Origin: DAOUKH01 sp964291475
Lineage (GTDB): Bacteria; Chloroflexota; Dehalococcoidia; SHYB01
DNA length: 64,000 nucleotides
Assembly (NCBI GenBank): GCA_964291475.2
Contig: OZ220066.1
Coordinates: 62,001 to 126,000, forward strand
Reading direction: 5' to 3'
Positions 33,604-45,100 of this stretch are shown piece after piece. The stretch's first letter is position 1. The number at the start of each line of letters is the position of its first letter. The notes under the pieces were generated by a model. The model was not told the DNA's origin. It was given only the letters and a program-made list of their open reading frames with translations, and did no database searches. The position numbers and the translations under genes were made by a program.

Positions 33604-34395
33604 CTAGTTGGTCTGACGTCGTGGCCGCGCCCGCCTCGCCCGCGGCCGGGCGATGGGGTCTTTAGAAGGCTCAGGCGTCAAGGTGTCCGGGCCTTCCCGC
33701 GAGCGGAACCACAACATCACCGTGAGCAGGAGCAGGACCGTTGCGGCAGCACCGATGCTCAGCACACCCCACGGTGACCAGTCCAACAATGGGTCCAACC
33801 TGCCCAACACATTGGCGACGAGCACCATGAGGAAGGCCAACGACAGCCCGGCTGTGATCAGGCCGCCAAGCATCAGCGCCTCGAAAAGCACGATGCGCCG
33901 CCGATCGGCGGCGTCCGCGTCCTGGGACGCTAGTTGTTGGTCGAGCCTCCTCAGGCTGATGGTCCGGTACAAGGCTACCAGTCCCACCAGGGATCCAAGG
34001 AACAGCGTGGCTTGCCGGAGCTGCGGGTCGGCAACCTCCAAGCCGGCTTCCACACCGAAGAAGTTGAACCACTCGATTTGGTTGTGAGCCCATATGGCGG
34101 GGCCTTGGGGCAGGATGATCAACAGCGCCATCGACCAGAAGACGAGGCTGTTTGCACCCAGGGCGTGCAGCCCCCAGTAGGCGGCGACGCATAAGGGCAC
34201 CGCTAAGGCCAACTCTCTGGACGCATAGTCGGGGAAGCGCTCCGCCAGGGCCTCGGCCCAGGCGGATTGCTGCACTACCTCTGTCGAGAGGAAGTCCCAT
34301 AGGCCGTAGGCTGACAGCAGCAGGAGGCCGGCCAGCAACAGCGATTCTGCGGCGGCTAGTCTCAACTGTGTCCCGTCGGTGCTACGTATAGGCAT
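33604..34395 (-). CDS. Membrane protein of the MoxR/DUF58 operon
   Basis: This 263-residue protein has about five hydrophobic segments (first at residues 12-32, then LALAVPLCVAAYWGLHAL, LVFWSMALLIILPQGPAI, a pair including LGSLVGLVALY, and two near the C-terminus) and ends in a basic RARRARPRRQTN tail. I do not recognise the family. It overlaps the preceding DUF58 gene by 14 bases and is the last gene of the envelope operon, so a role in membrane assembly or quality control with MoxR is likely, but no function can be assigned. Confidence 0.7.
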   Translation of the reverse strand: MPIRSTDGTQLRLAAAESLLLAGLLLLSAYGLWDFLSTEVVQQSAWAEALAERFPDYASRELALAVPLCVAAYWGLHALGANSLVFWSMALLIILPQGPAIWAHNQIEWFNFFGVEAGLEVADPQLRQATLFLGSLVGLVALYRTISLRRLDQQLASQDADAADRRRIVLFEALMLGGLITAGLSLAFLMVLVANVLGRLDPLLDWSPWGVLSIGAAATVLLLLTVMLWFRSREGPDTLTPEPSKDPIARPRARRARPRRQTN

Positions 34396-35710
34396 TCAGG
34401 TGTCGTACCAGCGCCGAGGTGAACTCCTCACGCCTGGGCTGCCATTCGATTACGGACGCCCCCGCCTGGCGGAGCGTCCCCGCCACGACCCGGGTCTCCC
34501 ATTTGGCGAGGGCAGGCGTCTGGGTGTCGTGCCGTGGCTCCTGCGGCCCCACGTGCACGACATGTACGGCGCCACTCCTTCGCGAGCGAGTCCTGAGGAA
34601 TATCAGGCGGTTCACTCCTGCCATGAAGCGCTCGAGGGAGTCCGTGGCCTCTCCCGGCCTGGAATAGTGGACGTCCAAGCGCGTGATGATGAACACGTCC
34701 GGGCGCAACTGGAGCAGGAAGTCCTTGCACCACTCCACGGCTCGCACGAGGTCCTCTCGCGGCTGGCCCGACTTGAGGCCGGTCAGCATCCGCATGAGCC
34801 TGCTGAACTGTCTCCCTCCCGCTTCAGGCGAAAGCAACTCACCTCTGTCGCCGGAGGTGTTGTAGGCGTACGCTCCCAGGGTGGAGCCCATTGAGAGGTA
34901 GTACTGGGCCAGCGTGCCCGAAGCCTCCACCGTGTTCTCCAGTGGGCTCGACAGCGGCACTCCCACATCCATGTAGGCCGCCATGTCGAGGAACATCCAG
35001 GCGGCCCTTCGCGCTTCCGGCTCCGGCTCGTTGACCAGGGGGAGGTTGTCGCCTCGCGACCCGCGGGCGCTGGCCTTCCAGTTGATCCGCTTCATGGGGT
35101 CGCCCGGCTGATAGGGCCGGAGCTCTCGGAACTCGTTGGCGGCCACCCCTCTCATGGCGATGTCGCCGAGAAAGCGCTTGTTCTTGACGGTCGCACGGAC
35201 CTCGTTGAGCCGTGTCACGCTCCGCATCCTCGGGACCACGGAGATTTCGAAGCGCTCTTCGCTGAGACCGGCCGCCCCTCTCTTGATCTCGAAGGGAGCC
35301 CGAGACTCCCAGTTGCTGCGCTCCAGGACAAAGCGGCCCCGCCTGGGGAACTGGACTTCGTAGGAGATATCGAACGTCTTCTCGCCGAGCCACTTCCACA
35401 CAACACGCAGGTTGTTGCCTCCTGCTACCCGTAGCTCGGGCGGGAGCACGTCGTGGACGAACACGGAACCGATGCCGCCCCGGACAGTTAGTCGACGGTC
35501 TACGGTAAGGACATCTCCCGCCCAGCAGGTCACGCGGGACACGCCTCTTTCGACGACGATGCCGGAAGGCGGCGATAGAGCCGTGGCGAGCAATGCCGAA
35601 AGCAGGACAAAGACGGCCCCGATGAGGAGCACGGCATTGCCCAAGCCCAACCCAAGCACGAGTAGGACCGAGGAGAGGGCGATCCAACTGGCTACGGACG
35701 GACGGAACAA
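34382..35710 (-). CDS. DUF58-domain protein
   Basis: This 442-residue protein has two N-terminal transmembrane helices (WIALSSVLLVLGLGLGN and VLLIGAVFVLLSALLAT), a beta-rich middle, and the signature FRELRPYQPGDPMKRINWKA of DUF58. The C-terminal region has a von Willebrand-like LDMAAYMDVGV part, normally a metal-binding site, here without the full DxSxS. DUF58 proteins are partners of MoxR ATPases and transglutaminase-like proteins in operons linked to cell-envelope or secretion functions. The start is two bases from the MoxR stop. Translation appears coupled on both sides. Confidence 0.85.
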   Translation of the reverse strand: MFRPSVASWIALSSVLLVLGLGLGNAVLLIGAVFVLLSALLATALSPPSGIVVERGVSRVTCWAGDVLTVDRRLTVRGGIGSVFVHDVLPPELRVAGGNNLRVVWKWLGEKTFDISYEVQFPRRGRFVLERSNWESRAPFEIKRGAAGLSEERFEISVVPRMRSVTRLNEVRATVKNKRFLGDIAMRGVAANEFRELRPYQPGDPMKRINWKASARGSRGDNLPLVNEPEPEARRAAWMFLDMAAYMDVGVPLSSPLENTVEASGTLAQYYLSMGSTLGAYAYNTSGDRGELLSPEAGGRQFSRLMRMLTGLKSGQPREDLVRAVEWCKDFLLQLRPDVFIITRLDVHYSRPGEATDSLERFMAGVNRLIFLRTRSRRSGAVHVVHVGPQEPRHDTQTPALAKWETRVVAGTLRQAGASVIEWQPRREEFTSALVRHLNAYT

Positions 35711-35712
35711 GA

Positions 35713-36699
<987 letters not shown>

Positions 36700-36746
36700 C
36701 CGGTGGGCCGTACCTTTCCCGTCATTTGGGTTTCTTGCGCTCGGCC

Positions 36747-39188
36747 TCAGGCCGTCGTGCTCGGCGATGGAGTTGAACCGTGAGTCTCGCTGCCAAGAAG
36801 GTAGGCGACCGCCTCATCGACCAGATGAAGGCGTTGGAGCCTGTCTTGGCCCCGGCTTTCGTCCCGCCCCCACGGGGGGCGGAACCAATGCGGCGAAGGG
36901 CTTGGCGTGTTGACCAAGGGGAAAAGCCGGTCCGTCACCACTTCCAGATCGTCGCCCTTCTGACAATGGGCGGCTATCAATATCGCTGCCAGCGTCTCGG
37001 GATCGGCCCCCGTCTCGACGTAGGCGGCGGCGGCCCGTCGCACAGCCTTTTCGTCCAACGGTGGCAGCGGCCCTGCCGGTGTGGCCAAAGCCTGCTCGGC
37101 GGCCTGCAAGCACTCCGTCAGGGCGGCCATCCTCCTGGTCCTCGCTCGGTGCTGTTGACCCGGCAGTATCGAGGGCATTGAGGGGGCCGCGCAGGTGCGC
37201 AGGGGCCGGCCCACCGCGCGCACCGATTCCAACGGCGCCTGGCTGCGGTAAAGCAGCCCTACCAAGTAGGTCCACAGCGGCTTCCAGTCGCCGTCTTGCA
37301 CATAGCGTAGCTGGAACCGCGACATGAGCTCTGATCGTGGGTCGGCCTTGACTTGCAGCAGCTGGCGATGGTGCGACCAGGCAAGCCATGAGGGCGGCGG
37401 AGCGTTGGGCTCATCAGCATCCCGCCTTACCACGTTGCCGATGCGCAGCAACGCCAAGAGCGTGAGCAGGAGAACCGTAAAGTACTCATATAGGGCGGCG
37501 AACCATAGGACTTCGTAGAGCAGGGGGCGCAGCAGAAGGCCATAGAACGCTAAGGAAGCCCCTAGCGCGAACCCCCTGATTTTGGACCCAGCGAGCCACC
37601 TCGCGATGTCGGCCACCAAGGGATTCGGGGAGTTGGAGAAGTAACTCGTCAACTGGATCACCGCCAAGAAAAAGAGACCGGCTGCGACCATGGCGCCGAC
37701 CAAGGGATAGCCGTGCCCTAGAGGAGAGAACACCGCGCCGGCGATCCAGGCGAGGCATGCAGCGGCGCCGTAGCCGGTCGCAGCCAACAGGGGCCGGTAG
37801 CGCAGGCGGGATGCCTGCACCCCCCTAGGGAGGATCACTGCAAGAACCGCGGCCAAGCACAGACCCGCGATGGCGTACCGCGCCTCGAAGAAACTCGCAT
37901 ACTGGGGTAGGCTAATCCGGGCATATGCTTCGGTGGAGGAGTAGTCCAACAAACGCGCGCTGGCGACGGGAAGATGGTTGAGGAATACCCACACCACCAT
38001 GGCCGGAACGACGGCCCAGACAACTGTCCGTACGGCGGGAGCCGCTATGGCCGCCGACCGCCCCACCCCACCCGGCTGGATCTTGGCGAAGTTCACCAGC
38101 ACGGATGACCCATAGGAGAGTGCCAACGCCAGTGTCAGCACCACCATGAATTGACGCACGGGAACTTCGAACGCGGTGAGAAGCACCCCGCTGTCGGCGA
38201 AGAGGACGTAGATGCCGGCAAGGAGCACCATATGTAGAAGCGGGAATCCAAGGATTCGGCTAGGGGTCGGCAAGACGACTCCCACCACTCTGATGAAGCC
38301 GAAGGACGCGAGCACCGCCATGGACCAGACGGCCAGCGAATCCAACAGTTCCAGGTACGTCGCCAGTGCTTCCATATCTGCATACCGTTGCGTGAGCACG
38401 GTCTCGACCGCGGACGTCAGAGCAGGCACGGCCAGCAACAACGCTACGATCCATCCCGCTTCGGCCAGCAATGATGACCCACGGACCAGCATGGCCGGCC
38501 GTGGCGGCAGTTGCGTTCCCGTCACGGTCCGAAGAATCGGCGCAAGGTAGGAGAGGAATAGGGCGACCGTCAGAGCCGCCAAGGCACTCGACCCGTCAAA
38601 GTCGAAGGCGGCGGACAACACGCCTCCATCGACAAAGAGCAGGTAGGCCACGGCTAGGGCAACAATCCTGGACCACGGCGAGCCGGCGATGCCGCCTATC
38701 CGCGGCAAGACCTCGCTCACGGCCCGCACGATAGCGACGGGGGTCAGAAGTAAGATGACCCAAAGGGACAGTGAGTCGAACGCTCCCAGGTATGACGTCG
38801 CGGAGGTCAGGTCGGCGGATCCGGGATGCGCCGAGATGGTCGCGGGCAGGCGAGGCACGGAGGCCAGCAGCCCTGAGATGAGAATGATCCACCCGGCATC
38901 GGCCGGCAGCCTCTGGGCCATGGTGAAGATGGGGATGCGGCGCGGCCGGTGGGGGATGAGGGGCCTCCAGAGCAGCCGCGGGGCCAAATAGGCCCACAGG
39001 ACAAGCCTGCTGACCAGCAGCAGGATGCCGAACAGCATGAGAGGACGACTGAGATAGTGGAAGTCCAGCTCCGTCCACTCATGCAACGGGCCGCCGGACC
39101 CCAGGAGGACCGGGGCGCCCGCCGCCAGCGCCACGGCAACCAATGAGGTGCTCAAGAGGCGGGTGTAGGACCGTGTGGCAGTCGCCAT
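36747..39188 (-). CDS. Large polytopic membrane protein of the transglutaminase operon
   Basis: This 813-residue protein has about fourteen to sixteen hydrophobic segments between residues 12 and 590, in repeated pairs (for example VALAAGAPVLLGSGG, WIILISGLLASVP and ALAVAYLLFVDGGVLS), followed by a soluble C-terminal domain with RSELMSRFQLRYVQDGDW and KAVRRAAAAYVETGAD. Its start is only four bases after the stop of the giant transglutaminase gene. I do not recognise a named family. The first and second membrane halves share FLDSL-like SFDSLSLWVILLL and LLDSLAVWSMAVL, suggesting an internal duplication. It may be a membrane anchor or transport partner of the operon. Confidence 0.72.
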   Translation of the reverse strand: MATATRSYTRLLSTSLVAVALAAGAPVLLGSGGPLHEWTELDFHYLSRPLMLFGILLLVSRLVLWAYLAPRLLWRPLIPHRPRRIPIFTMAQRLPADAGWIILISGLLASVPRLPATISAHPGSADLTSATSYLGAFDSLSLWVILLLTPVAIVRAVSEVLPRIGGIAGSPWSRIVALAVAYLLFVDGGVLSAAFDFDGSSALAALTVALFLSYLAPILRTVTGTQLPPRPAMLVRGSSLLAEAGWIVALLLAVPALTSAVETVLTQRYADMEALATYLELLDSLAVWSMAVLASFGFIRVVGVVLPTPSRILGFPLLHMVLLAGIYVLFADSGVLLTAFEVPVRQFMVVLTLALALSYGSSVLVNFAKIQPGGVGRSAAIAAPAVRTVVWAVVPAMVVWVFLNHLPVASARLLDYSSTEAYARISLPQYASFFEARYAIAGLCLAAVLAVILPRGVQASRLRYRPLLAATGYGAAACLAWIAGAVFSPLGHGYPLVGAMVAAGLFFLAVIQLTSYFSNSPNPLVADIARWLAGSKIRGFALGASLAFYGLLLRPLLYEVLWFAALYEYFTVLLLTLLALLRIGNVVRRDADEPNAPPPSWLAWSHHRQLLQVKADPRSELMSRFQLRYVQDGDWKPLWTYLVGLLYRSQAPLESVRAVGRPLRTCAAPSMPSILPGQQHRARTRRMAALTECLQAAEQALATPAGPLPPLDEKAVRRAAAAYVETGADPETLAAILIAAHCQKGDDLEVVTDRLFPLVNTPSPSPHWFRPPWGRDESRGQDRLQRLHLVDEAVAYLLGSETHGSTPSPSTTA

Positions 39189-39192
39189 CCCC

Positions 39193-42100
39193 TTAGCCTC
39201 TCACTATCGTGCGCCATGCGCGGTACATTCGCTCGTAGTGGCGCCGCGCAATGGGATGTTCACTGTAGTCGGCCTCTTCGAAACGGGAGATCAGCTCGTC
39301 CAAGGACTTTTGGTCTACGTGCAGTCCTACGCCCACCAGCGTCAACTCCACTTCCCGCGGTGTCGACTGGTCGGAAATGGCCGTCGTCTTGCTTTCGGCC
39401 CAGTCCAGGAATTCGTTGTACAGGCGCACGATTTCCTCTCGGAAGTCGACGACCCGCAGGCTCCGCGTTTCGAAGGCTTCCAGACACTCGTCGTTGCCCG
39501 CGAACGTGGCCCTCACCGCGTACTCACCGAGCTCCGCCGCGGTCCAACGAAGTGCGCATCTGCCTTCGTTGTCGGTCGTTAACTCCGTCGCCTCTTCTTC
39601 ACTCGACACGGAGACGGCGACGGTTGCCCCAGCGATGCCCCGTCCCTCTGGATCGGCGAGGCCTATCTCGATTCCCATTTCTTCGCCAATGCCCAAGACG
39701 TCGGGCAGGTCATCGGCCGGCGTGATGAACCGGATCGACAGCTGCGCCGGCAGGAGCACAACCACGGGTTCTTCTTCATCGAGCTCTTCAGGTTCCTCGA
39801 CAACCACCGGCTCTGGAATTGGAGCCCGGGCAGCAGCCGTCCGGCGAATGACCTCCGGCAGGGACACGGCTCCCACCCTGCGGACCGCCATGGCGGCGGC
39901 GCCGACTAGAAGGATCGCTACCGGCGCCCCCAGCCAAAGGAGCCAATTGAACCCACCGGGCGTGACGGGCACCCCGAGGAAGTAGCTGAGGGGCATGTTG
40001 AGGTCGTCGCCGTCGTACTCGAAGGTGACGGGAAGCGATGGGAGTTCATAGGAATCGGGCACGGTCAAGTCCATCAGGGCCACGCCTTCGGCGTCGGTGA
40101 CCGCTCTCACGCCCCGGCTCGTCCGCAGCGGCGCGCGCGCGATTCCGGCGCCTGTGTCGTCGAGGAGGGTCACTCGCAGCACGGCCACACGGCCCGGCCG
40201 CACATCGTCTAAGGGTGTGACGATCAGGCTGGGCGTAGACTTGACTTCAAAGGCAGCGGTTGCGGTCGCATCGATGTCGGCGGCCGCGATGTCCAGCTCG
40301 GTTACTCCAAGCGGTGCGTTCTCGGCGACGGCATAGGAGTAGCCAAACGCGCCCACTTGGTTGGTGGAAACGGTTGTACTCCCGCCGATCGTGACCTCGA
40401 GGTCCGGAATCGGAGAAGTACCGAGCAGCGCCGTTCCGCGGAGCCGCACGGAGTCTCCGCGGGCCACGGTTTCGACGGACTCCATGACTATCCGCGGCGC
40501 CCCAACGGTGATCTTTGTGCCGGCGGTGGCGGGCGCCAGATGCTCCGTACCTTCGAACACGAACTCCACGTCCAGCTTCGACTCGAGGACCGCTCTCGAA
40601 GAGGAATCGTCCAGCGTCTCCGTCGTCTCCCAGGTGAACGCCCCGCTCGCGTCGGTCACCAGCACCGATGGTTGGTCGCTCCTGACCAGGACCGTGGCAT
40701 CGGGGACGGGACGCCCGTCGCTTCGCTGAAGCACGCCGGTGAGTTCAAATGGCCGTCCCGCTTGGACTACTCCCAGTTCCTCAATGGTCAAGCTTGTGGA
40801 GGCCAACACTCCGAAGGTGATTCCCGCGGACTGAGGCGCGAGGGACTCCGTCCCGGAGAATTCGATGGACAGCGCGTGCGGGCCGGTGGTCTCAAAGTTG
40901 GGGTGGGTGTATTCGAACGCCCCGTCCTCGGTGGTGGTCACGGTGGCAAGCTTGCGCCCGTCCGCGTCCCAGACAGACAGCTCTTGCCGGCCGATAGGCG
41001 AGACGGTCTCCGATGCGAGGCCGCCGGCGAAGAGGGCTCCGCTGCCCTGGAGGAGGAAACCGGCTGTCTGGGAGAGTCCTCCCGAGCTGACTATCGTGGG
41101 TTCCTCTATGGTCAATGTGGTGGGGGCGAGCACTCCGAAGGTAATACCCGCGGACTGGGGTGCAAGGGATTCCGTTCCCGGGAACCTGACGGTCAGCGAG
41201 TGCGGGCCTGCAACGTCAAAGGAAGGATGCCGGTATTCGAAGAACCCGTCCTCGGTGGTGGTCACCTTGGCGAGTTCGAGGCCGCCGCCGTCCCGTATCG
41301 TCAGCTCCCGTCGTCCAATCGGCGTGACGGTCTCCGATACAAGCCTGCCGGTGAAGACCGCGCCCGTGCCTTGTATGAGGAGGCCCGCAGGCTCCAGCGA
41401 TTCCCCGTCCCGCTGAATCAGGGGCCCCTCGACGTTCAGCGTGGTTGGGGAGACCACCCCGAAGTTGACCCTGGCGGAACGCGGCGCGATGAACTCTCCT
41501 CCGGCAAAGCGCGCCGTCAGCGACTGCGGCCCCGCGATGTCGAAGGATGCGTGGTTGTATTCGAACCGGCCGTCCTCGTCCGTCGTCACCGTGGCCAGAT
41601 GACTTCCCTCACCATCTTCTATCGAAAGCTCCAATTCACCGATAGGCGAGAGCGTGTCGGAGGTAAGCCTGCCCGTAAAGAGCGCGCCGCTGCCTGTGTC
41701 GACTTGGCTCGGCCCGCTGAGGGACAAGGACACCGTGTGGCGGGCCGTCAAGCCAGCCGTCTTCTCGGAGGGAAGGGTAGGGGCCAGCCCCGAGAATTCA
41801 GCGTGGACCACGAACTCGCCTGCCATGTCCACACGACCATCGACTTGGAATGCTCCCGAGCTATCGGTGAGCGTGCGGATGGCGGGATTTTCGCCCACTT
41901 CCACGGAGACATACTCCCCGGAAAGAGGCGTCCCCCGAGCATCGTGGAGCTCGCCGGTCACGGTGAAGTTCTCGCTCACGGACACCAGAGCGGGCACGAG
42001 GAGAGCGATGGACGTGGGCAGCGTGACCTGGAAGTCCAGCCGTACCTGGTTGTCCAGCAGATACTCCTGTCCCTTCACTTCCACCGCCACCCAGTGCCGG

Positions 42101-45100
42101 CCCGGGTCGGAGAAAGCCATGGAGAGGCTGAAGGACCCCGTGGAACCGGTCGTCACCGTCGGCCGGGTGCGGCCATCGACGGTGACGTTGATCTCGCGGT
42201 CGGGGACCCCCTTGCCGGTGTCGTCCAACACCCTTCCATGGAAGACCGCGTCCACGTCCACCGGCACTTCGGCGGGGCCGGTCAGCTCAAGTCCGCTGGC
42301 CGAAAAGACCGTGATGTCCGGGTCGCTCCACGACTCATTGAAGTCCTCGTTGCCAACGGCGCGGGCCAAGAGTTGGTAGGAGCCCAGCTCCAGGTCGGTG
42401 GGTATCTCCGCCGAGGCTCGGAAGCTGCCGAATTGGGTGACCGCCGTTCCGATCTTGGTGCCGCCATGTTCCTTGGTCTCATTGACATACACCTCGACGG
42501 TTACCCCGGTGACCGGTACCCCGCCTGCGGTGTGTACCGTGCCGCGCACGACGAACTGCGTCCCTCGCGAGATCTCGCTGGGCGCTTGGGTGATGTTGGT
42601 TACCGTGTCCCGGGGACGTTCGGGTACTTCGAGGAGGTACTCCCCCCCGTCCCTCGTATTGCCGAACTGCTCTTGCACCCTGGATGGCGCGCCTCCCGAC
42701 GCCGTAGGCTCGAAGCGCACCCAGCCCACGCCCTCGAAGGCGACCTCGGCCCACTGGTGGGCTTGGCCCACAAAGACAGTCTGCGTGTCGGCGGTCGGGG
42801 CAATGGACCACCCCGACACCACTCTTGCCGGAAGCCCAATAGAGCGGGCCAAGACGGCGAAGGCGCTGCTAAACACGCCGCACGTTCCCTCTCGATGATC
42901 GAAGAGGAACCAGTCCACCGGGTCTCGCCCAGGGGGTGGTCGAGCCTCCTCAGGAGTGCGGGCAAACCTGTAGGTGTACCGGGTGCTTAGGTACCGTTCG
43001 AGCGCCTTGGCCTTGCCATAGGCGGTGGCCTGGTCGGCCGTAATCCTTTGGGCGAGCGCTCGAATCCGGCCCGGTAGGTCGTTAGGGAGGTCTGTGTGCG
43101 CGAGTCCATACACGGCATCCGCTCTCGTCAATTGTTCGTTCGAGTAGGACGGCACCATGGACACCCAGGAGTAGGAAGCGACCGTAGTCTCCGAGGAAAA
43201 TGTGGCGCTAAGAGGATGAATAACCGCGGTGCGGTCCAGGCTTTGTACGGTGCGGGACGTGGGGACCCTCCCCGGCAACAGACGTGACGAACTCTCCAGG
43301 GGCAGCACCACTATCCGGTCTCGCGCCGTACTAATGGGTGCCGTTTGCGGTCCAAAGAGCAGGGCCGGATCGAATGGCCCGCTGGGCAGCTGCAGTCCGT
43401 CGCTTCCGGGCGAGGAGTAGACCTCTTGAAGCCGGTCTTGCACGCTGCTACCTGCCGTATAGGGAATGGTCGTGGACTCTTGCTCCCTCCACCGGCCATC
43501 CTCATACACCTCGCCAACGGCGACCCGCAGATACGGCGTGTTAGCCGCTCCACGGACCTTGAATAAGGGTATGAGCGGTGGCTCTGTAGCCTGAAGCGTG
43601 GTAGTTCCGCCAGAGAAGCGGATGTCGCCGCCACCCTGTCTTTCGTCCTGGACAGTCAGCACGCCCCCGTTCTCCAAATGGATCGTGTCCTCGGTTTCCC
43701 TATTGTCGGACCGGTCTTGCACCCTGGATGGCGCGCCCCCTGGCGCCGTAGGCTCGAAGCTCACCCAGCCCAGGCCCTCGAAGGCGACCTCAGCCCACTG
43801 GTGGGCTTGGTCCGCGTAGACGACTTGTCTTTCGTCGGTCGGTGCGATCACCCAGCCCGCTACCACCCTCGCGGGAAGCCCAATCGAACGGGCAAGGACG
43901 ACGAAGGCGCTGCTGAACACACCGCACGTCCCCTCTCCATGATCGAAGAGGAACCAGTCCACCGGGTCTCGCCCAGGGGGTGGCTGCGCCTCCTCAGGAG
44001 TGCGGGCAAGGCTGTAAGTGTACTGAGCGCTTACGTACCGTTCGAGCGCCTTGGCCTTGCCGTAGGCGGTTGCCTGCCCGGCCGTAATCCTTTGGGCTAG
44101 CGCTCGAATCCGGTCCGGCAGGCCCTCGGGCAGGCTTGTGTAGGCAAGTCCGTGCACGGCACTCGCGCTCGCCAACTGCTGGTCGGAGTAAGTTGAGACG
44201 CTGGAAACCCAGGAGTACGAAGCGACAACCCTCTCCGAGGAAAACGTGGCGCTATAGGGGTAGAAAACTCCCGTCCGGTCGCCCCGTTGCATCGTGCGCG
44301 AGGTCGGCACGGTTCCCGCGGGCAGTCCTGTCGCATTCCCTGTGGGGAGCACCTCGATGCGGTCCTGTACCGTACGGGCAGCGGGCGTCTGTGGTCCGAA
44401 GAGCAAGGCAGGCTCGAATGGTCCGCCCGGCAGCGTTAGCGTGTCGCGTACCGGGGTGTAGAAGATGTCCCGGAGCAGGTCATAGGTGTTGCCTCCGGCA
44501 GGATAAGGAACAGACACCGGGTCTTGCTGGGCCCACCGGCCCTGCTCGTAAACGTCGCCTACGGAAGTGCGCAAGCGTACGGTGTTCGCTGCTCCCTGGA
44601 CCTCGAAGACCGGTACATGCGGCAGCCCTGTTGATTGAAGAGTTGTCGTTCCGACAAAGGACCACATGAAGCCTTGCCCCCCTCCCCGGCCCTGCCGGAT
44701 CAGCAGTCCCCCATTCTCCAGTCGAATCGTGGAGCCGTCTTCCGAAAGCAGTGCAAGCAGGTCGGCGTATGCCTCCCGGGCGCCCGCAGGCGCGGTGGGA
44801 CGGTCGCTTGACAGTGCTTCCACCAGCTTGGCTAACGCGGAGAGCGCCCGGTCCCGAGTCTCTCCTCCGAGGCCTGCTAACTCGCGCGACAATGCCTCCA
44901 GGCTCGCTAGGCTGGCGTTCTGCCTGCTGAGGGACCTCAGCAAACCGTCAAGGAGTCGTAGTGCCTCAGTCTCTCCGGAAACGGAGAGGGTGGCGGCCGA
45001 CAGGTCTTGCAGGAGAGACGGGTACCGGCCATGCGCAGACTCTAGCAAGGCATCCAGGAGTTCACGTGCGGTTAACCTGGCCGTCGTGTCGCTGCCGGCG

